Shown here piece by piece: positions 36,477 through 48,907 of a stretch of 64,000 bases of DNA (positions are counted from its first letter, which is position 1; every line of letters starts with the position of its first letter). This DNA is from Saccharopolyspora shandongensis. Lineage in GTDB: Bacteria > Actinomycetota > Actinomycetes > Mycobacteriales > Pseudonocardiaceae. The stretch is taken from assembly GCF_900106995.1 (NCBI RefSeq), contig NZ_FNOK01000012.1, positions 141,550-205,549 on the forward strand, written 5' to 3'. The notes beneath the pieces are model-generated. The model made no database searches. It was not told where the DNA came from and worked only from the letters and a program-made list of their open reading frames with translations. Both the position numbers and the translations under genes were made by a program.

Positions 36477-37616
36477 ATGAGTGACGGCTTCGCCACCCGC
36501 GCCATTCACGCGGGCCAGGAGGCAGACCCGACGACCGGTTCGGTGATCGTGCCGATCCACGCCACGTCGACCTACGCGCAGGACGGCGTGGGCGGCATGC
36601 GCGGCGGCTACGAGTACTCCCGCACCGGCAATCCGACCCGCACCGCGCTGGAGGAATGTCTGGCCGCGCTGGAGGGTGGCCGGCACGGGCGCGCGTTCGC
36701 CTCGGGCATGGCGGCCACCGACGCGGTGCTGCGCGCCACCCTGAAGCCGGGTGACCACCTGGTCATCCCGGACGACGCCTACGGCGGCACGTTCCGCCTG
36801 GTGGACAAGGTGCTCACCGCCTGGGGCGTCGAGTACACGCCCGCCCCGGTGTCCGATGTGGACGCGGTGCGGGCGGCGATCCGGCCGAACACCAAGGTGA
36901 TCTGGGTCGAGACGCCCACCAACCCGCTGCTCAACATCGGCGACATCGCCGCCCTGGCGCAGGTCTCCCGCGACGCCGGCACGAAGCTGGTCGTGGACAA
37001 CACCTTCGCCTCGCCGTACCTGCAGCAGCCGCTGGAGCTCGGCGCGAACGTCGTGGTGCACTCGACCACCAAGTACCTGGGCGGGCACTCCGACGTGGTC
37101 GGCGGCGCGGTGATCACCTCCGACGACGAGCTCGCCGAGCAGGTCGCGTTCCTGCAGAACGGGGCGGGCGCGGTGCCCGGGCCGTTCGACGTGTTCCTGA
37201 CGCTGCGCGGCATCAAGACCCTCGCGGTGCGGATGGAGCGGCACAGCGCCAACGCCGAGCGCATCGTCGCCGCGCTGACCGGCCACCCGAAGGTCGCGAA
37301 GGTGCTCTACCCGGGCCTGCCGGAGCACCCCGGCCACGAGGTGGCGGCGAAGCAGATGCGCCACTTCGGCGGGATGATCTCCTTCCTGCACGCCGACGGC
37401 GAGGAGGCGGCGTTGGAGGTCTGCTCGCGCACCCGGCTGTTCACCCTGGCCGAGTCGCTGGGCGGGGTGGAGTCGCTGATCGAGCACCCGGGCCGGATGA
37501 CGCACGCGAGCACGGCCGGCTCGATGCTGCAGGTCCCGTCCGACCTGGTGCGGCTGTCGGTCGGCATCGAAGAGGCGGACGACCTGGTCGAGGACCTCCT
37601 CTCGGCCCTCGGCTGA
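36477..37616 (+). CDS. metB: Cystathionine gamma-synthase / gamma-lyase family
   Basis: A 379-residue PLP enzyme. It has YSRTGNPTRTALEECLAALE (about 44-63), the PLP lysine in VVHSTTKYLGGHSDVVGG (about 195-212) and the C-terminal GGVESLIEHPGRMTHAS. In mycobacteria the equivalent gene (Rv1079) is called metB and has synthase/lyase activity. With cbs upstream, a gamma-lyase role in making cysteine from methionine is also likely. Confidence 0.92.
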   Translation: MSDGFATRAIHAGQEADPTTGSVIVPIHATSTYAQDGVGGMRGGYEYSRTGNPTRTALEECLAALEGGRHGRAFASGMAATDAVLRATLKPGDHLVIPDDAYGGTFRLVDKVLTAWGVEYTPAPVSDVDAVRAAIRPNTKVIWVETPTNPLLNIGDIAALAQVSRDAGTKLVVDNTFASPYLQQPLELGANVVVHSTTKYLGGHSDVVGGAVITSDDELAEQVAFLQNGAGAVPGPFDVFLTLRGIKTLAVRMERHSANAERIVAALTGHPKVAKVLYPGLPEHPGHEVAAKQMRHFGGMISFLHADGEEAALEVCSRTRLFTLAESLGGVESLIEHPGRMTHASTAGSMLQVPSDLVRLSVGIEEADDLVEDLLSALG

Positions 37617-37626
37617 CGACGGATAC

Positions 37627-37668
37627 CCGGGGAGGGCGCGATTCCACGTGGGATCGCGCCCTCCCCGG
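37627..37668. terminator. Bidirectional terminator after metB
   Basis: CCGGGGAGGGCGCGAT and ATCGCGCCCTCCCCGG form a 16-bp stem. It lies exactly between the metB stop and the stop of the converging small gene at 37669. Confidence 0.85.
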
Positions 37669-37920
37669 TCAGCGTTCCAGGGCCGGATCGCCGCTGCCGA
37701 GCGGGCGGGTGTCGGCCGGTTGGCGGGGGTTGACCGGGAGGTCGTCCGGTTTCAGGCAGCCGCCGATCAGCTCCACCGCGCCGTCGCGAGATCGGTAGGA
37801 GCCCGGTTCGTCGCAGCCGGATTGGAACACCGCGAACACCGCCACGCCGGACAGGGCCGCGGCCGTGACGAATCCGGTGACCAGCGGGATCGCGCCACTC
37901 GTAGGCATCAGCCGCGCCAT
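37669..37920 (-). CDS. Small membrane-anchored or secreted hypothetical protein
   Basis: An 83-residue protein with one N-terminal hydrophobic segment (IPLVTGFVTAAALSGVAVFA) and a short polar domain with two cysteines (SGCDEPG and IGGCLKPDD) that could form a disulfide outside the cell. ATG 37920 follows a strong GGGAGG site. No family recognised. Confidence 0.7.
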   Translation of the reverse strand: MARLMPTSGAIPLVTGFVTAAALSGVAVFAVFQSGCDEPGSYRSRDGAVELIGGCLKPDDLPVNPRQPADTRPLGSGDPALER

Positions 37921-38144
37921 GCTTCCTCCCGTGTGCAGCCCCGGCACCGACGTCGGGCAGCGGACCGCGCTACACCTGGCCGGTGTACGCCGATGATCGC
38001 TGATCGTTCGAATCCCCGCCGCGACAGCTCGCCCCCACCAGCCTTCGTCGCGGTGCCGTCCGGTTGCGGGTGACCGGCCGCTCCTCCGAGGGTACCGAAG
38101 GTGTAACCCGGGTCGCCCGCGTTTTGCGGTGGCACGATTGGCCC

Positions 38145-39356
38145 ATGCGGCTGGTCGATCTGGACCGAATCCGCGGCGCCGGCGAGCAGCTCGCCGGGAT
38201 CGCGCGGTGCACGCCGCTGGAGCACTCCCGGGTGCTCGGCGAGCACTGCGGCGGTGAAGTCTTCCTGAAGTGCGAAAACCTCCAGCGCACCGGCTCGTTC
38301 AAGCTCCGCGGCGCCTACGTGCGGCTGCTGGCGTTGGACGAGGTGCGCCGGGCCGCCGGGGTCGTCGCGGCGAGCGCCGGGAACCACGCGCAGGGCGTTG
38401 CGCTCGCGGCATCGTTGCTCGGCATCCACGCCACGGTGTTCATGCCGGTGCGCGTGCCGCTGCCGAAGCTCGCGGCCACCAAGTCCTACGGCGCCGACGT
38501 CCGGCTGCACGGCGCGGTGCTGGAGGAGACGCTCGCCGCGGCGCAGGAGCACGCGCGGCAGACCGGGGCGGAGTTCATCCACCCCTACGACCATCCCGAC
38601 ATCGTCGCCGGTCAGGGCACCGTCGGGCTGGAGATCCTGGCACAGTTGCCGGAGGTCCGCAGCATCGTGGTGCCCACCGGGGGCGGCGGGCTGGTCGCGG
38701 GCATCGCCGCGGCGGTGAAGGCGGAGCACCCGCACGTCAGGGTGCTGGCGGTGCAGGCCGAGCAGGCCGCGGCGTGGCCGGTTTCGCTGGCGGCGGGCAA
38801 GCCGGTGCGGCTGGCCGAAACCCAGACGATGGCCGACGGGATCGCGGTCGGCGAGCCCGGCCCGGTGACGTTCGCGCACGTGGCGGAGCTGGTCGATGGG
38901 GTTTTGACGGTCAGCGAGGAGGCCCTGTCGAGGGCCCTGCTGCTGTGCCTGGAGCGGGCGAAGCTGGTGGCCGAGCCCGCCGGTGTCGCCTCGGTCGCGG
39001 CGCTGCTGGAGCACCCCGAGCAGGTCCGGTCGCCGACCGTGGCGGTGCTTTCCGGCGGCAACATCGACCCACTGCTGCTGCTCCAGCTGATCCAGCACGG
39101 CATGGGCTCGGCGGGCCGCTACCTGTCGCTGCGGGTGCGGCTGCCGGATCGGCCCGGCTCGCTGGCGGGCCTGCTGGCGAAGCTGGGCGAGCTGTCGGCG
39201 AACGTGCTGGACATCGAGCACTCCCGGATCTCCGGCGCCCTCGCGCTGGGCGAGGTGGACGTGGAGATATCCCTGGAAACCCGCGGCCCCGAGCACTGCC
39301 ACTACGTGGTCGAGGAGCTCGGGGCCGCAGGCTTCACCGTCGTCGCCGAAGGCTGA
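38145..39356 (+). CDS. ilvA: Threonine ammonia-lyase (biosynthetic/catabolic, ACT domain)
   Basis: A 403-residue PLP enzyme converting threonine to 2-oxobutyrate and ammonia. The PLP lysine is in RTGSFKLRGAYVR (about 48-60), ASAGNHAQGVALAAS is at about 77-91, and VPTGGGGLVAGIAAA at about 176. A single ACT-like regulatory domain occupies about 328-403 (LRVRLPDRPGSLAGLLAKLG). The short form with one ACT domain resembles TdcB-like enzymes as well as IlvA, so the exact role is uncertain. Confidence 0.9.
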   Translation: MRLVDLDRIRGAGEQLAGIARCTPLEHSRVLGEHCGGEVFLKCENLQRTGSFKLRGAYVRLLALDEVRRAAGVVAASAGNHAQGVALAASLLGIHATVFMPVRVPLPKLAATKSYGADVRLHGAVLEETLAAAQEHARQTGAEFIHPYDHPDIVAGQGTVGLEILAQLPEVRSIVVPTGGGGLVAGIAAAVKAEHPHVRVLAVQAEQAAAWPVSLAAGKPVRLAETQTMADGIAVGEPGPVTFAHVAELVDGVLTVSEEALSRALLLCLERAKLVAEPAGVASVAALLEHPEQVRSPTVAVLSGGNIDPLLLLQLIQHGMGSAGRYLSLRVRLPDRPGSLAGLLAKLGELSANVLDIEHSRISGALALGEVDVEISLETRGPEHCHYVVEELGAAGFTVVAEG

Positions 39357-39503
39357 CGCCGGGCCACGGGTGCGGTGGGTCGCCCGGGTCGGCCTTCGGC
39401 GACGTTCCGGCAGGCCCGCCGGCCGCGAGTCCTTTGGGGCGCTATCGCGGCCCAAAGGACTCACGGCTTCGTGGCCAGCGGAAACATCGAGCCGCGGAAC
39501 GGA

Positions 39504-41640
<2,137 letters not shown>

Positions 41641-41658
41641 CCGAGCAGACTCTTGGGC

Positions 41659-42147
41659 TCAGCCGGCGAAGGGCTCGGCCTTGACCAGCGTCACCGACAT
41701 GGTGCCGCCGTTGGGGAGCTCGTACTCCCGGGTCTCGCCCTCCTTGGCGTCCAGCAGCGCGCGGCCCAGCGGCGAGTTCGGGGAGTAGACCTCCAGCTCG
41801 CCGTGCGCGCCCTCCTCGCGGGTGGCCAGCAGGAACATCTCGGTCTCGTCCTCGCCGTCGTAGCGGACCGTCAGCACCGAGCCGGGCCGGGCGATGCCGG
41901 ATTCGGTGGGCACGTCGCCGACCTTGGCGGTGCGCAGCAGTTCCTGCAGCTGGCGGATGCGGGCCTCGATCTGCCCCTGCTCCTCGCGGGCCGCGTGGTA
42001 GCCGCCGTTCTCCCGCAGGTCGCCTTCCTCGCGGGCCTCGTTGATCTTCGCGGCGATCGCCGGGCGGTTGGCCACGAGCTCGTCCAGCTCTCCCTTGAGC
42101 CGGTCGTAAGCATCCTGGGTCAGCCAGGTCACCTGGGTCTCGCTCAC
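41659..42147 (-). CDS. greA: Transcription elongation factor GreA
   Basis: A 162-residue factor that restarts backtracked RNA polymerase by stimulating transcript cleavage. The N-terminal coiled coil carries the acidic tip [20 protein letters not shown] (about 35-54) with its D/E pair, and the C-terminal domain ends [23 protein letters not shown] 42147 lies 9 bases after GGAG, favouring it over another GTG two codons earlier. Equivalent to Rv1080c. Confidence 0.95.
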   Translation of the reverse strand: MSETQVTWLTQDAYDRLKGELDELVANRPAIAAKINEAREEGDLRENGGYHAAREEQGQIEARIRQLQELLRTAKVGDVPTESGIARPGSVLTVRYDGEDETEMFLLATREEGAHGELEVYSPNSPLGRALLDAKEGETREYELPNGGTMSVTLVKAEPFAG

Positions 42148-42341
42148 GGTCACCACTCCTCGTCGACTGCGGCCCGCGTTTTCCCACGGGCGAATTGCAT
42201 TTCCGCGCATTTGATTTCTCGGCCTTTGGCCAAGTAACGGAAAAACACGGCCCGCGCGGGACCGTGCTGAAGTCGACAATAGCACGAAGCACCACACCCC
42301 GGGCCGGGATTTTCCCAGCACCCGGCGTGGTACGCCGGTGT

Positions 42342-42887
42342 TCACCCAGTTGGCCGTAGGTGGGTGGACAAATATTCAGGAACGTTGTAAGTGCAGCCGT
42401 ACACCTCCCCGATGTTCGCTCGGGCGGAGGTACGCAGCACAGTCTCCTGCCTGGTGGTGCCGTCCGCAGGTTGGATCAGAACTTCTTTGCGACCGACTTC
42501 CTCGCCGGATTTGGCTCGGGCGCGCACGACGCAGTCGGCGGGCCGCTGCGGCTCGTCGCGCTGGACCTCGAGCACGATCGTCACGGACTGGTCGTCGAGC
42601 ACCTCGAAGGCGATCTGCTTCCCCTGGATCGGGGCGCTGCCGAGGTTGCGGTAGCCGACGATCGCCACGCCCACCAGTGCGACCAGCACGACCGAGATCA
42701 GCACCCAGCGGAGGGCCGGGCGCGGGCGCGTGCGGGCACGCGATCCGTACCGGTCCTGCGGGATCTGCTGGTTCGTCACCGGGGTGGACGGCCTTTCGCC
42801 TTCGGGCTTCGCCGCCGCCCGCGGACGGGTGTTGCGGGGGCTGGCGCCGAGCAAGTCGGACCCACCGGGAACAATGGGACCCGACAT
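42342..42887 (-). CDS. DUF4307 membrane protein
   Basis: A 181-residue protein with a basic cytosolic N-terminus, one transmembrane helix ([19 protein letters not shown], about 61-79) and an extracytoplasmic domain with two cysteines ([10 protein letters not shown] and [10 protein letters not shown]). It is the usual neighbour of greA and mca in actinobacteria (Rv1081c) and divergent from mca. Function unknown. Confidence 0.88.
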   Translation of the reverse strand: MSGPIVPGGSDLLGASPRNTRPRAAAKPEGERPSTPVTNQQIPQDRYGSRARTRPRPALRWVLISVVLVALVGVAIVGYRNLGSAPIQGKQIAFEVLDDQSVTIVLEVQRDEPQRPADCVVRARAKSGEEVGRKEVLIQPADGTTRQETVLRTSARANIGEVYGCTYNVPEYLSTHLRPTG

Positions 42888-42978
42888 CCACGTTAAGTAT
42901 CCCTAGGGTGTCCCGCGGCCTGTCAGCGGGGCCGTGTTCATGAGAGATGCTTGCAAAGCAAGAGGGGATTACCCGGCG

Positions 42979-43860
42979 ATGGCGGACAAGCTGCGGCTGA
43001 TGACGGTGCACGCGCACCCGGATGACGAGTCCAGCAAGGGTGCCGCGACGACCGCGCGTTACGTGGCCGACGGGCACGAAGTGATGGTTGTCACCTGCAC
43101 CGGCGGCGAGGCGGGCAGCATCCTCAACCCGGCCATGGACCGGCCGGAGGTCGTCGAGAACCTGACGGAGGTCCGCCGCGCGGAGATGGCCGAGGCGGCC
43201 AAGATCCTCGGGGTGCAGCACCGGTGGCTGGGCTTCGTCGACTCCGGGCTCCCGGAGGGCGACCCGCTGCCCGCGCTGCCGGAGGGCGTCTTCGCCACCG
43301 TGCCGATGGAGGTCTCGACCCGCGAGCTGGTCGAGGTGATGCGGGAGTTCCGCCCGCACGTCGTGATCACCTACGACGAGAACGGCGGCTACCCGCACCC
43401 GGACCACATCCGGTGCCACGAGATCTCGGTGGCGGCGTTCGACGCGGCCGGTGACCCCGACCTGTACCAAGACGCGGGCGAGCCGTGGCAGCCGCTGAAG
43501 CTGTACTACTCGCACGGCTTCTCCCGCAAGCGCATGCAGCTGTTCCACGAGGCGCTGCTGGCCAGGGACATGGAGTCCCCGTACGGCGAGTGGCTGGCCA
43601 AGTGGGACTCGACCCGCCCCGACCCGGACGAGCGGGTCACCACGCGGGTCGAGTGCGGGCAGTACTTCGAGCAGCGCGACGACGCGTTGCGCGCCCACGC
43701 GACCCAGATCGACCCGACCAGCCGCTGGTTCGCGGTCCCGCTCGACATCCAGCGCGAGCTGTGGCCGACCGAGGACTACGAACTGGTGCGCTCGCTGGTC
43801 GACACCACGTTGCCGGAGGACGACCTGTTCTCCGGCGTGCAGGAGAAGGTGTGCGCATGA
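42979..43860 (+). CDS. mca: Mycothiol S-conjugate amidase
   Basis: A 293-residue zinc amidase that cuts mycothiol conjugates into a mercapturic acid and GlcN-Ins, detoxifying electrophiles and antibiotics. The zinc site AHPDDESS is at about residues 12-19 and the second histidine is in [13 protein letters not shown] (about 138-150). It is longer than MshB and ends like Mca ([10 protein letters not shown]). It shows that the organism makes mycothiol, restricted to actinobacteria. The next gene overlaps its stop. Confidence 0.95.
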   Translation: MADKLRLMTVHAHPDDESSKGAATTARYVADGHEVMVVTCTGGEAGSILNPAMDRPEVVENLTEVRRAEMAEAAKILGVQHRWLGFVDSGLPEGDPLPALPEGVFATVPMEVSTRELVEVMREFRPHVVITYDENGGYPHPDHIRCHEISVAAFDAAGDPDLYQDAGEPWQPLKLYYSHGFSRKRMQLFHEALLARDMESPYGEWLAKWDSTRPDPDERVTTRVECGQYFEQRDDALRAHATQIDPTSRWFAVPLDIQRELWPTEDYELVRSLVDTTLPEDDLFSGVQEKVCA

Positions 43861-44171
43861 GTGCCACGGAAGCGGTCACCTACGTGCTCGCGCAGACGCC
43901 CGTCCCCGTGACGCCGGACCCGGGCGGCCAGGGCGAGGACTTCGGCAAGTCCTCCCCGGTGGGCCTGGTGCTGCTGGTGGTGTTCGCCATCGCGGTGGTG
44001 TTCCTGATCCGCTCGATGACCAAGCACCTGAAGAAGGTGCCGGTGGTCTTCGACGAGCAGAAGGCAGCGGCGGCGGCCCCGGCGAGGGTGAAGCGAGCCG
44101 AAGCGGAGCCGGCGGAGGAACCCGAAGCCGAGCAGGGCGAGGCGAAGCCGGGCAAGGGCGAAGCCTCCTAG
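43857..44171 (+). CDS. Small single-pass membrane protein downstream of mca
   Basis: A 104-residue protein with one helix ([20 protein letters not shown], about 33-52) and a charged Ala/Glu/Lys-rich cytosolic tail. Its ATG overlaps the mca stop. The same position is held by Rv1083 in M. tuberculosis. Function unknown; coupling suggests a link to Mca. Confidence 0.8.
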   Translation: MSATEAVTYVLAQTPVPVTPDPGGQGEDFGKSSPVGLVLLVVFAIAVVFLIRSMTKHLKKVPVVFDEQKAAAAAPARVKRAEAEPAEEPEAEQGEAKPGKGEAS

Positions 44172-44188
44172 CGAGGCGAAAAGCGAGC

Positions 44189-44218
44189 GGGGCCATCCGG
44201 AGTGCCGGATGGCCCCGA
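44189..44218. terminator. Terminator between converging genes
   Basis: CGGGGCCATCCG and CGGATGGCCCCG form a 12-bp stem with a six-base loop. It lies between the mca operon and the converging EccC-like gene. Confidence 0.8.
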
Positions 44219-44234
44219 CTGCGTTTCGGGGACG

Positions 44235-46958
44235 TCAGGTTTCCAGCGGGTGCGGGATCCAGGCCACGCGGAGGCTGGTGTCGGCTCCGATCCTCCGGTC
44301 CAGGCGTGCCTCGCCTGCGTCGCGCGGGCGCTCGCCGAGGCTGCCCCACGTGACCCCGGGCGCGTCCTTCAGGATCAACCGGTACGCGTCGTGGCCGAGC
44401 CTTGAGGCGATTTGGTTCCGGTCTCGTTCGAAGTCCGCGTTGTAGGCGAGGACCACGTGGAGGCCGATCTGCTCGGCGTGCGGCAGCAACTCGTCCAGAC
44501 CGCACAGCATGTTCAAGCCCTCCTCGTGGCGGACCAGGTCGAAGTCGTCCACCACGAGGAACGCCTTCGGCCCGACCCACGACTTGGTATTGCCGTCCGC
44601 ATCTGGAAGTCGTTTGCGCAGCGCTGCGGTGAAGTCCTTCAGGTCGCTCCTCGCCTGGCTCGCCGCTCGGGCGTAGGACAGGGTGTGGCTGTCGGGGAGG
44701 AGGGCGTGGTGGTGCTCGCGCCGGTAGTCGACCACCAGCGCCATGGCTTCCTTCGCCGGATACGCCGCGATTCCCCGCAGCACGTTGCGGATCACGGTGC
44801 TCTTGCCGGATTCGCGCCCACCCGCGATCAGCACGTGGCGGTGGCGGTCTCCGTTCAACGTCAGGATGACAGGGTTGCCGTGGCCGTCGATGCCGATGGG
44901 GATGGCGTCCGGCTCGGCCTCGGGGAGCTCGTCGTAGCCGACGAACTCCGGTGGGCGGCGCAGTTGGGCAGGTCGGTCGCCGGGCCAGGACTTGCTGATG
45001 TGCTGGACTAGCTCGCGGGTCTTCGCGTCGAGGTCCTCCGGAAGGGGCTCGTCGGCGTAGGCCGGTAGCTCGTCGCCCAGCACCGGGACGTTGATCGCGC
45101 ATCGGAGTCCATTGTGGAGTCCGCTGCCGGGCTTGTCCGGCAGGACGGAGTCGGCGTGCTCGGGGGAGATCAGCGAGTCCCGCGGATCCGCCAGCCGCAG
45201 CTCGATGCGGCCGCCCGCGAGGTCGCGCAGCTCGCGGGGCAGGTCGTCCCAGCGATTGGCGGTGACGACCACGTGGATGGCGTAGGACAGGCCGCGCCGG
45301 GCGAGGCGCAAGACCCGATCGGCGAGGCCGGGGTGCTGGTGCACCTCGGGCCAGCCGTCGACGACGAGGAAGTGGTCGGTCGCGACCTCGTCGAGCGGCT
45401 CTTCGCGGCGTCGGCGGAACTCGTCGACCGAGTCGATGCCGTGCTGTGCGAAGGACTTCTCCCGCTCGGCGAGCAGCGTTTCGAGTTCCTCGACGGCAAG
45501 CGCCACGAAGTCCGAGTCGTGGCTGGCGGTCACCACCCTGGTGTGCGGCAGGTCGCGCAGTGCGGCCAGCCCGCCGCCGCCGAAGTCCAGGCAGCGGAAG
45601 CGGACCTCGGCCGGGGTGTGGGTGAGCGCCAAGGTCAGCAGGGTCGTTCGCACGGCGGTCGACTTCCCGCTGCGCGGGCGGCCGACGATCGCGAGGTTGC
45701 CATCCGAGCCGGCGAAGTCCAGCAGCAGCGGCTCGTGCCGGTGGTGGAAGGGGTTGTCGAGCACGCCGACCGGAACGCTCAGCGAAGTTTCCGGCTTGGC
45801 GTTGAAGCCCCGGTCCTCGGTGACCTTCAGCGGCAGGTCGATTCCGGCCGGGGGTTCGCCCGGCGGTGGCAGGATGAGCTGCCGGGCGGGTGGGCCCTGG
45901 CCCCGGATCCGCTCGGCGAAGATCTGGGGAATCGTCTGGAAGTAGTCGCTCTGGGGCGTCCCGTGCGGCAGGTCGGTGTAGGCGGCGCGGAAGCGGAGCG
46001 GCTCCTGGTGCGGACGAGCCAGGTGTCCGTGGCCCGGGGAATCGGGCAGTTCGCGAGCGCGGCCGATGAGCTTGACCGCGTCCGCTTCGCTGGTCCGCAG
46101 CACGATGCGGGTCGCGGTTGCGCCCGCGAGCTCCGGGAGCTGCTCCGTCGCGGTCGCGGTGTACACCAGCTTGATCCCCGAGTGCCGGTGGCGGATCAGC
46201 TGCTCGATGGCGGCGGCGAACCCGGGCCGGTCGCGGAGAACGCCCGGCAGGTCGTCGATCGCGACCAGCAGCATCGGCATCGGCTCGGCATCGGCCTCCG
46301 GCTGGAGGCGTTGGTAATCAGCGAAGTTCTTGACCTCCCACCGATTGAACTGCTCGACCTGCCAGGCGAGCAGGCCGGTCAGCGCCTCGTCGAACCGCCG
46401 GCCGGTGAGGTCGTTCGAGCGCATCGGTTCGGCGAGCGCAGTGTGCGGGATCGGGTAGAGCGAGCGCCAGACCTGGTCGTCGTGCTCGCGGCTGATGCAG
46501 GCGAAGTTGACCGCGGCCGAGGAGTGCGTAGCGGCCATCCCGTACAGGATCGTGCGCAACAGCTCGGACTTCCCGGACCCCGCAGAACCGAAAATGCCAA
46601 CGGCGCTGCCGGTTTCTTTGAAGTCGAGGTGCACCGGCCTGCCGTGGTCGTCAACGCCGATGGCGATCCGGTACCGCTCCTCGGAGCCGCGAGGCTGCCA
46701 GGCCTGGTCGAGCTTGGCCTGGGCCGGATCGCCGAATCCGACGAGGTCGAACAGGTTGATCGGCTCCTCCGGCTTCGCCTGGGTGCGAAGCACCTGCGTG
46801 GCTTCGGCGTTCGGAGCCGGCGGCGCGACCGGTCGCGGAGCGGGCGGCGGAGGCGGCATGGGAGGCCGACCGGCGGGAGGGCCGGGCGGCATGCCGGGGT
46901 GCGGCGGCGGCGCCATGGGGCGGTGGGGCTGCTGGAACGGCGGATGCCCTGGCTGCAA
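44235..46958 (-). CDS. EccC-like FtsK/SpoIIIE ATPase without membrane helices
   Basis: A 907-residue protein with three FtsK-type ATPase domains, as in type VII secretion EccC. P-loops are GSAGSGKSE, GRPRSGKST and GGRESGKST. The N-terminus is Pro-rich and lacks the two EccC transmembrane helices. TTG 46958 has an AGGGGGAG site. An ATG at 47060 in the same frame lies inside a perfect hairpin and has no ribosome site, so I chose the shorter form. No EsxA/B, EccB/D or PE/PPE genes lie nearby. It may serve a type VII system elsewhere or another process. Confidence 0.82.
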   Translation of the reverse strand: MQPGHPPFQQPHRPMAPPPHPGMPPGPPAGRPPMPPPPPAPRPVAPPAPNAEATQVLRTQAKPEEPINLFDLVGFGDPAQAKLDQAWQPRGSEERYRIAIGVDDHGRPVHLDFKETGSAVGIFGSAGSGKSELLRTILYGMAATHSSAAVNFACISREHDDQVWRSLYPIPHTALAEPMRSNDLTGRRFDEALTGLLAWQVEQFNRWEVKNFADYQRLQPEADAEPMPMLLVAIDDLPGVLRDRPGFAAAIEQLIRHRHSGIKLVYTATATEQLPELAGATATRIVLRTSEADAVKLIGRARELPDSPGHGHLARPHQEPLRFRAAYTDLPHGTPQSDYFQTIPQIFAERIRGQGPPARQLILPPPGEPPAGIDLPLKVTEDRGFNAKPETSLSVPVGVLDNPFHHRHEPLLLDFAGSDGNLAIVGRPRSGKSTAVRTTLLTLALTHTPAEVRFRCLDFGGGGLAALRDLPHTRVVTASHDSDFVALAVEELETLLAEREKSFAQHGIDSVDEFRRRREEPLDEVATDHFLVVDGWPEVHQHPGLADRVLRLARRGLSYAIHVVVTANRWDDLPRELRDLAGGRIELRLADPRDSLISPEHADSVLPDKPGSGLHNGLRCAINVPVLGDELPAYADEPLPEDLDAKTRELVQHISKSWPGDRPAQLRRPPEFVGYDELPEAEPDAIPIGIDGHGNPVILTLNGDRHRHVLIAGGRESGKSTVIRNVLRGIAAYPAKEAMALVVDYRREHHHALLPDSHTLSYARAASQARSDLKDFTAALRKRLPDADGNTKSWVGPKAFLVVDDFDLVRHEEGLNMLCGLDELLPHAEQIGLHVVLAYNADFERDRNQIASRLGHDAYRLILKDAPGVTWGSLGERPRDAGEARLDRRIGADTSLRVAWIPHPLET

Positions 46959-47048
46959 AGGAAACTCCCCCTGATCGATCACCTGCGCAAAGGCACCGTA
47001 TCCGACTGGGCGGCCGTCGTCGGCCGGACGAGCGGCTTCGCCAACGTC

Positions 47049-47088
47049 GTGAGCGTTCATTCCGGTAAGAACCGGAATGAACGCTCAC
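47049..47088 (-). terminator. Perfect 18-bp hairpin after xylB
   Basis: Positions 47049-47066 pair exactly with 47071-47088 around a four-base AAGA loop. It lies 13 bases past the xylB stop and upstream of the EccC-like gene, so it probably ends xylB transcription. It also covers the alternative upstream ATG (47060). Confidence 0.8.
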
Positions 47089-47100
47089 GAGCATTCCCGG

Positions 47101-48486
47101 TCAGGTGCGGTGGACCTGGGTGAAGGCGTCGGTGTGCTGGTCTCGGATGCGGGCTCCCGCTGCCGGGTCGGTGACGTCCAGTTCCGTTGCTCCTGGTAGC
47201 TGCCACTCGGGCGGATCCGGCGTTCCCGCCAGCGCCCATGCCGCCTGGCGGGCCGCGCCGCGGGCCACGTACTCCGCCGGTGCGGGCACCGTCACCGGCA
47301 CGCCGAAGATCAGCGGTGCCACCACCTGAACCGCCCGCGACTGGGCCGCGCCGCCGATGAGCAGCACCCTGCCCACCTCGATGTCCTCCGCGCGCAGCGC
47401 GTCGACGCCGGCCGCGAGCCCGCACAGCATTCCCTCCACCGCGGCGCGCGCGAGGTTCTCCGGCGTCATGTTGTCGCGCCGGAGCCCGGTGAGGGTTCCG
47501 GCGGCGTCCGGCAGGAGCGGCGTGCGCTCGCCGTCCAGGTACGGCAGCAGCGCCAAGCCGCCCGCACCGGGCTCGGCCCGGCGCGCCAGCTCGTCGAACT
47601 CGGCCATCCCGACACCGAGCATCGCCGCCGTCGCGGTCAGCACCCGGGCCGCGTTGAGGGTGCACACCAGCGGCAGGAAACCGCCCGTCGCGTCGGCGAA
47701 TCCGGCGATCTGGCCGCTCGGGTCCGCGCTCGGCCGTTCCGCCCGGGCGAACACCGTGCCGCTCGTGCCGAGCGACACCACGACGTCGCCGGGCCGGACG
47801 TCCAGGCCCAGCGCGGCGCCCATGTTGTCGCCCGTTCCGGCCGACACGAGCTTGCCGTCCGGGGTGTGCCCGGCTGCTTCCGCCGGGCCGAGGACCCGCG
47901 GCGTTCGTGGCTTCCGGCCGCCGAACGCGGTGGCCAGCACGTCTTCCCGGTACCGGCCTTCGCGCGGCGACCAGTAGCCGGTGCCGGACGCGTCGCCGCG
48001 GTCGGTGACGAACTCGCCGGTCAGCCGCCAGGTCAGCCAGTCGTGCGGCAGCAGCACGTCGGTCACCCGGTCGGCCAAATCAGGTTCGTGCTCGGCCAGC
48101 CACCGCAGCTTGCTGGCGGTGAAGCTGGCGACCAGCACCGAGCCGATCGCCTCCGCGCACGCCTGCGGCCCGCCGAGCTCCTCGGTCAGGTCGATGGCGG
48201 CCTGCGCGGAGCGGTTGTCGTTCCACAGCAGAGCGGGCCGCACCGGCACGCCATGCTCGTCCAGCGCCACCATGCCGTGCTGCTGGGCGGCGATGCCGAT
48301 GGCCGCGACGTCGTCGAGGAGGCCGTCGGAAGCCGTGGTCAGCGCCTGCCGCCAGTCTTCCGGGTCGGCGACCGTGCCGTCCGGGTGCGGCGCGCGGCCC
48401 TCCCGCAGCACGGTTCCGGTGTCGGCGTCGCAGACCACGACCTTGGTGGACTGGGTGGAGGAGTCGATTCCGGCGACCAGGTTCAT
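47101..48486 (-). CDS. xylB: Xylulokinase
   Basis: A 461-residue FGGY kinase. The phosphate-binding opening is [20 protein letters not shown] (about 5-24), [12 protein letters not shown] follows (about 65-76), and the second signature is [20 protein letters not shown] (about 378-397). ATP phosphorylates D-xylulose for the pentose phosphate pathway. No xylA lies next to it here, so the exact sugar (xylulose or a related ketose) is less certain. Confidence 0.87.
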   Translation of the reverse strand: MNLVAGIDSSTQSTKVVVCDADTGTVLREGRAPHPDGTVADPEDWRQALTTASDGLLDDVAAIGIAAQQHGMVALDEHGVPVRPALLWNDNRSAQAAIDLTEELGGPQACAEAIGSVLVASFTASKLRWLAEHEPDLADRVTDVLLPHDWLTWRLTGEFVTDRGDASGTGYWSPREGRYREDVLATAFGGRKPRTPRVLGPAEAAGHTPDGKLVSAGTGDNMGAALGLDVRPGDVVVSLGTSGTVFARAERPSADPSGQIAGFADATGGFLPLVCTLNAARVLTATAAMLGVGMAEFDELARRAEPGAGGLALLPYLDGERTPLLPDAAGTLTGLRRDNMTPENLARAAVEGMLCGLAAGVDALRAEDIEVGRVLLIGGAAQSRAVQVVAPLIFGVPVTVPAPAEYVARGAARQAAWALAGTPDPPEWQLPGATELDVTDPAAGARIRDQHTDAFTQVHRT

Positions 48487-48907
48487 CGCGCCGCTCCAAA
48501 ATTGTCCACAGTGGAGTTCCTTGCTCGCATCGTTTCCTTTGATGGTTGTGCCGTCACGGCGGGGGCATCGACACGACCCGCACCCCGGTGCCGGAGGCGC
48601 GGATGTCGCGGTAGGCGAAGGTCTAGCAGTGCAGGCAGGACGTGCTGCGGCACGTCATCGAGCCCGGCGCACGTTGCTCATCACTACTCCTGGGCGACAG
48701 GGCCCACCGCGGTCTCGTCGCGCGTTCGCGCTGCGCCGAGGCGCATGGTCTTCATCCGCCGCTCCTCAAGATCCGCGAGTGGCCGCAAGTACTAGCAGGG
48801 ATGCGGTCGGTTGTAACACGTTTTGTGAGAAATCGGTGCATGTGGCCGGGGTGACCGGAGGGGTGGGGTTGGGTGCGTCCGGTTCGGCGAAGTGGGAGGC
48901 TGGGCGC
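48487..48907. other. Divergent intergenic region, possible gene relic
   Basis: No intact gene in 421 bp between xylB and the thioredoxin-domain gene. On the minus strand, codons reading [20 protein letters not shown] (about 48550-48625) look protein-like but are bounded by stops, so they may be a remnant. Promoters for both neighbours must lie here, though I see no clear -10/-35 pair. Confidence 0.4.

Noticed and set aside
37998..38020. tRNA-like GTTCGAATCC segment near 38005
   Set aside because: No acceptor, D-arm or anticodon stem can be folded around it, and it lies in the 5' region of ilvA.
47049..47088. Operator for the EccC-like gene
   Set aside because: Perfect 18-bp arms with a four-base loop directly after the xylB stop fit a terminator better. 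An operator role is not excluded.
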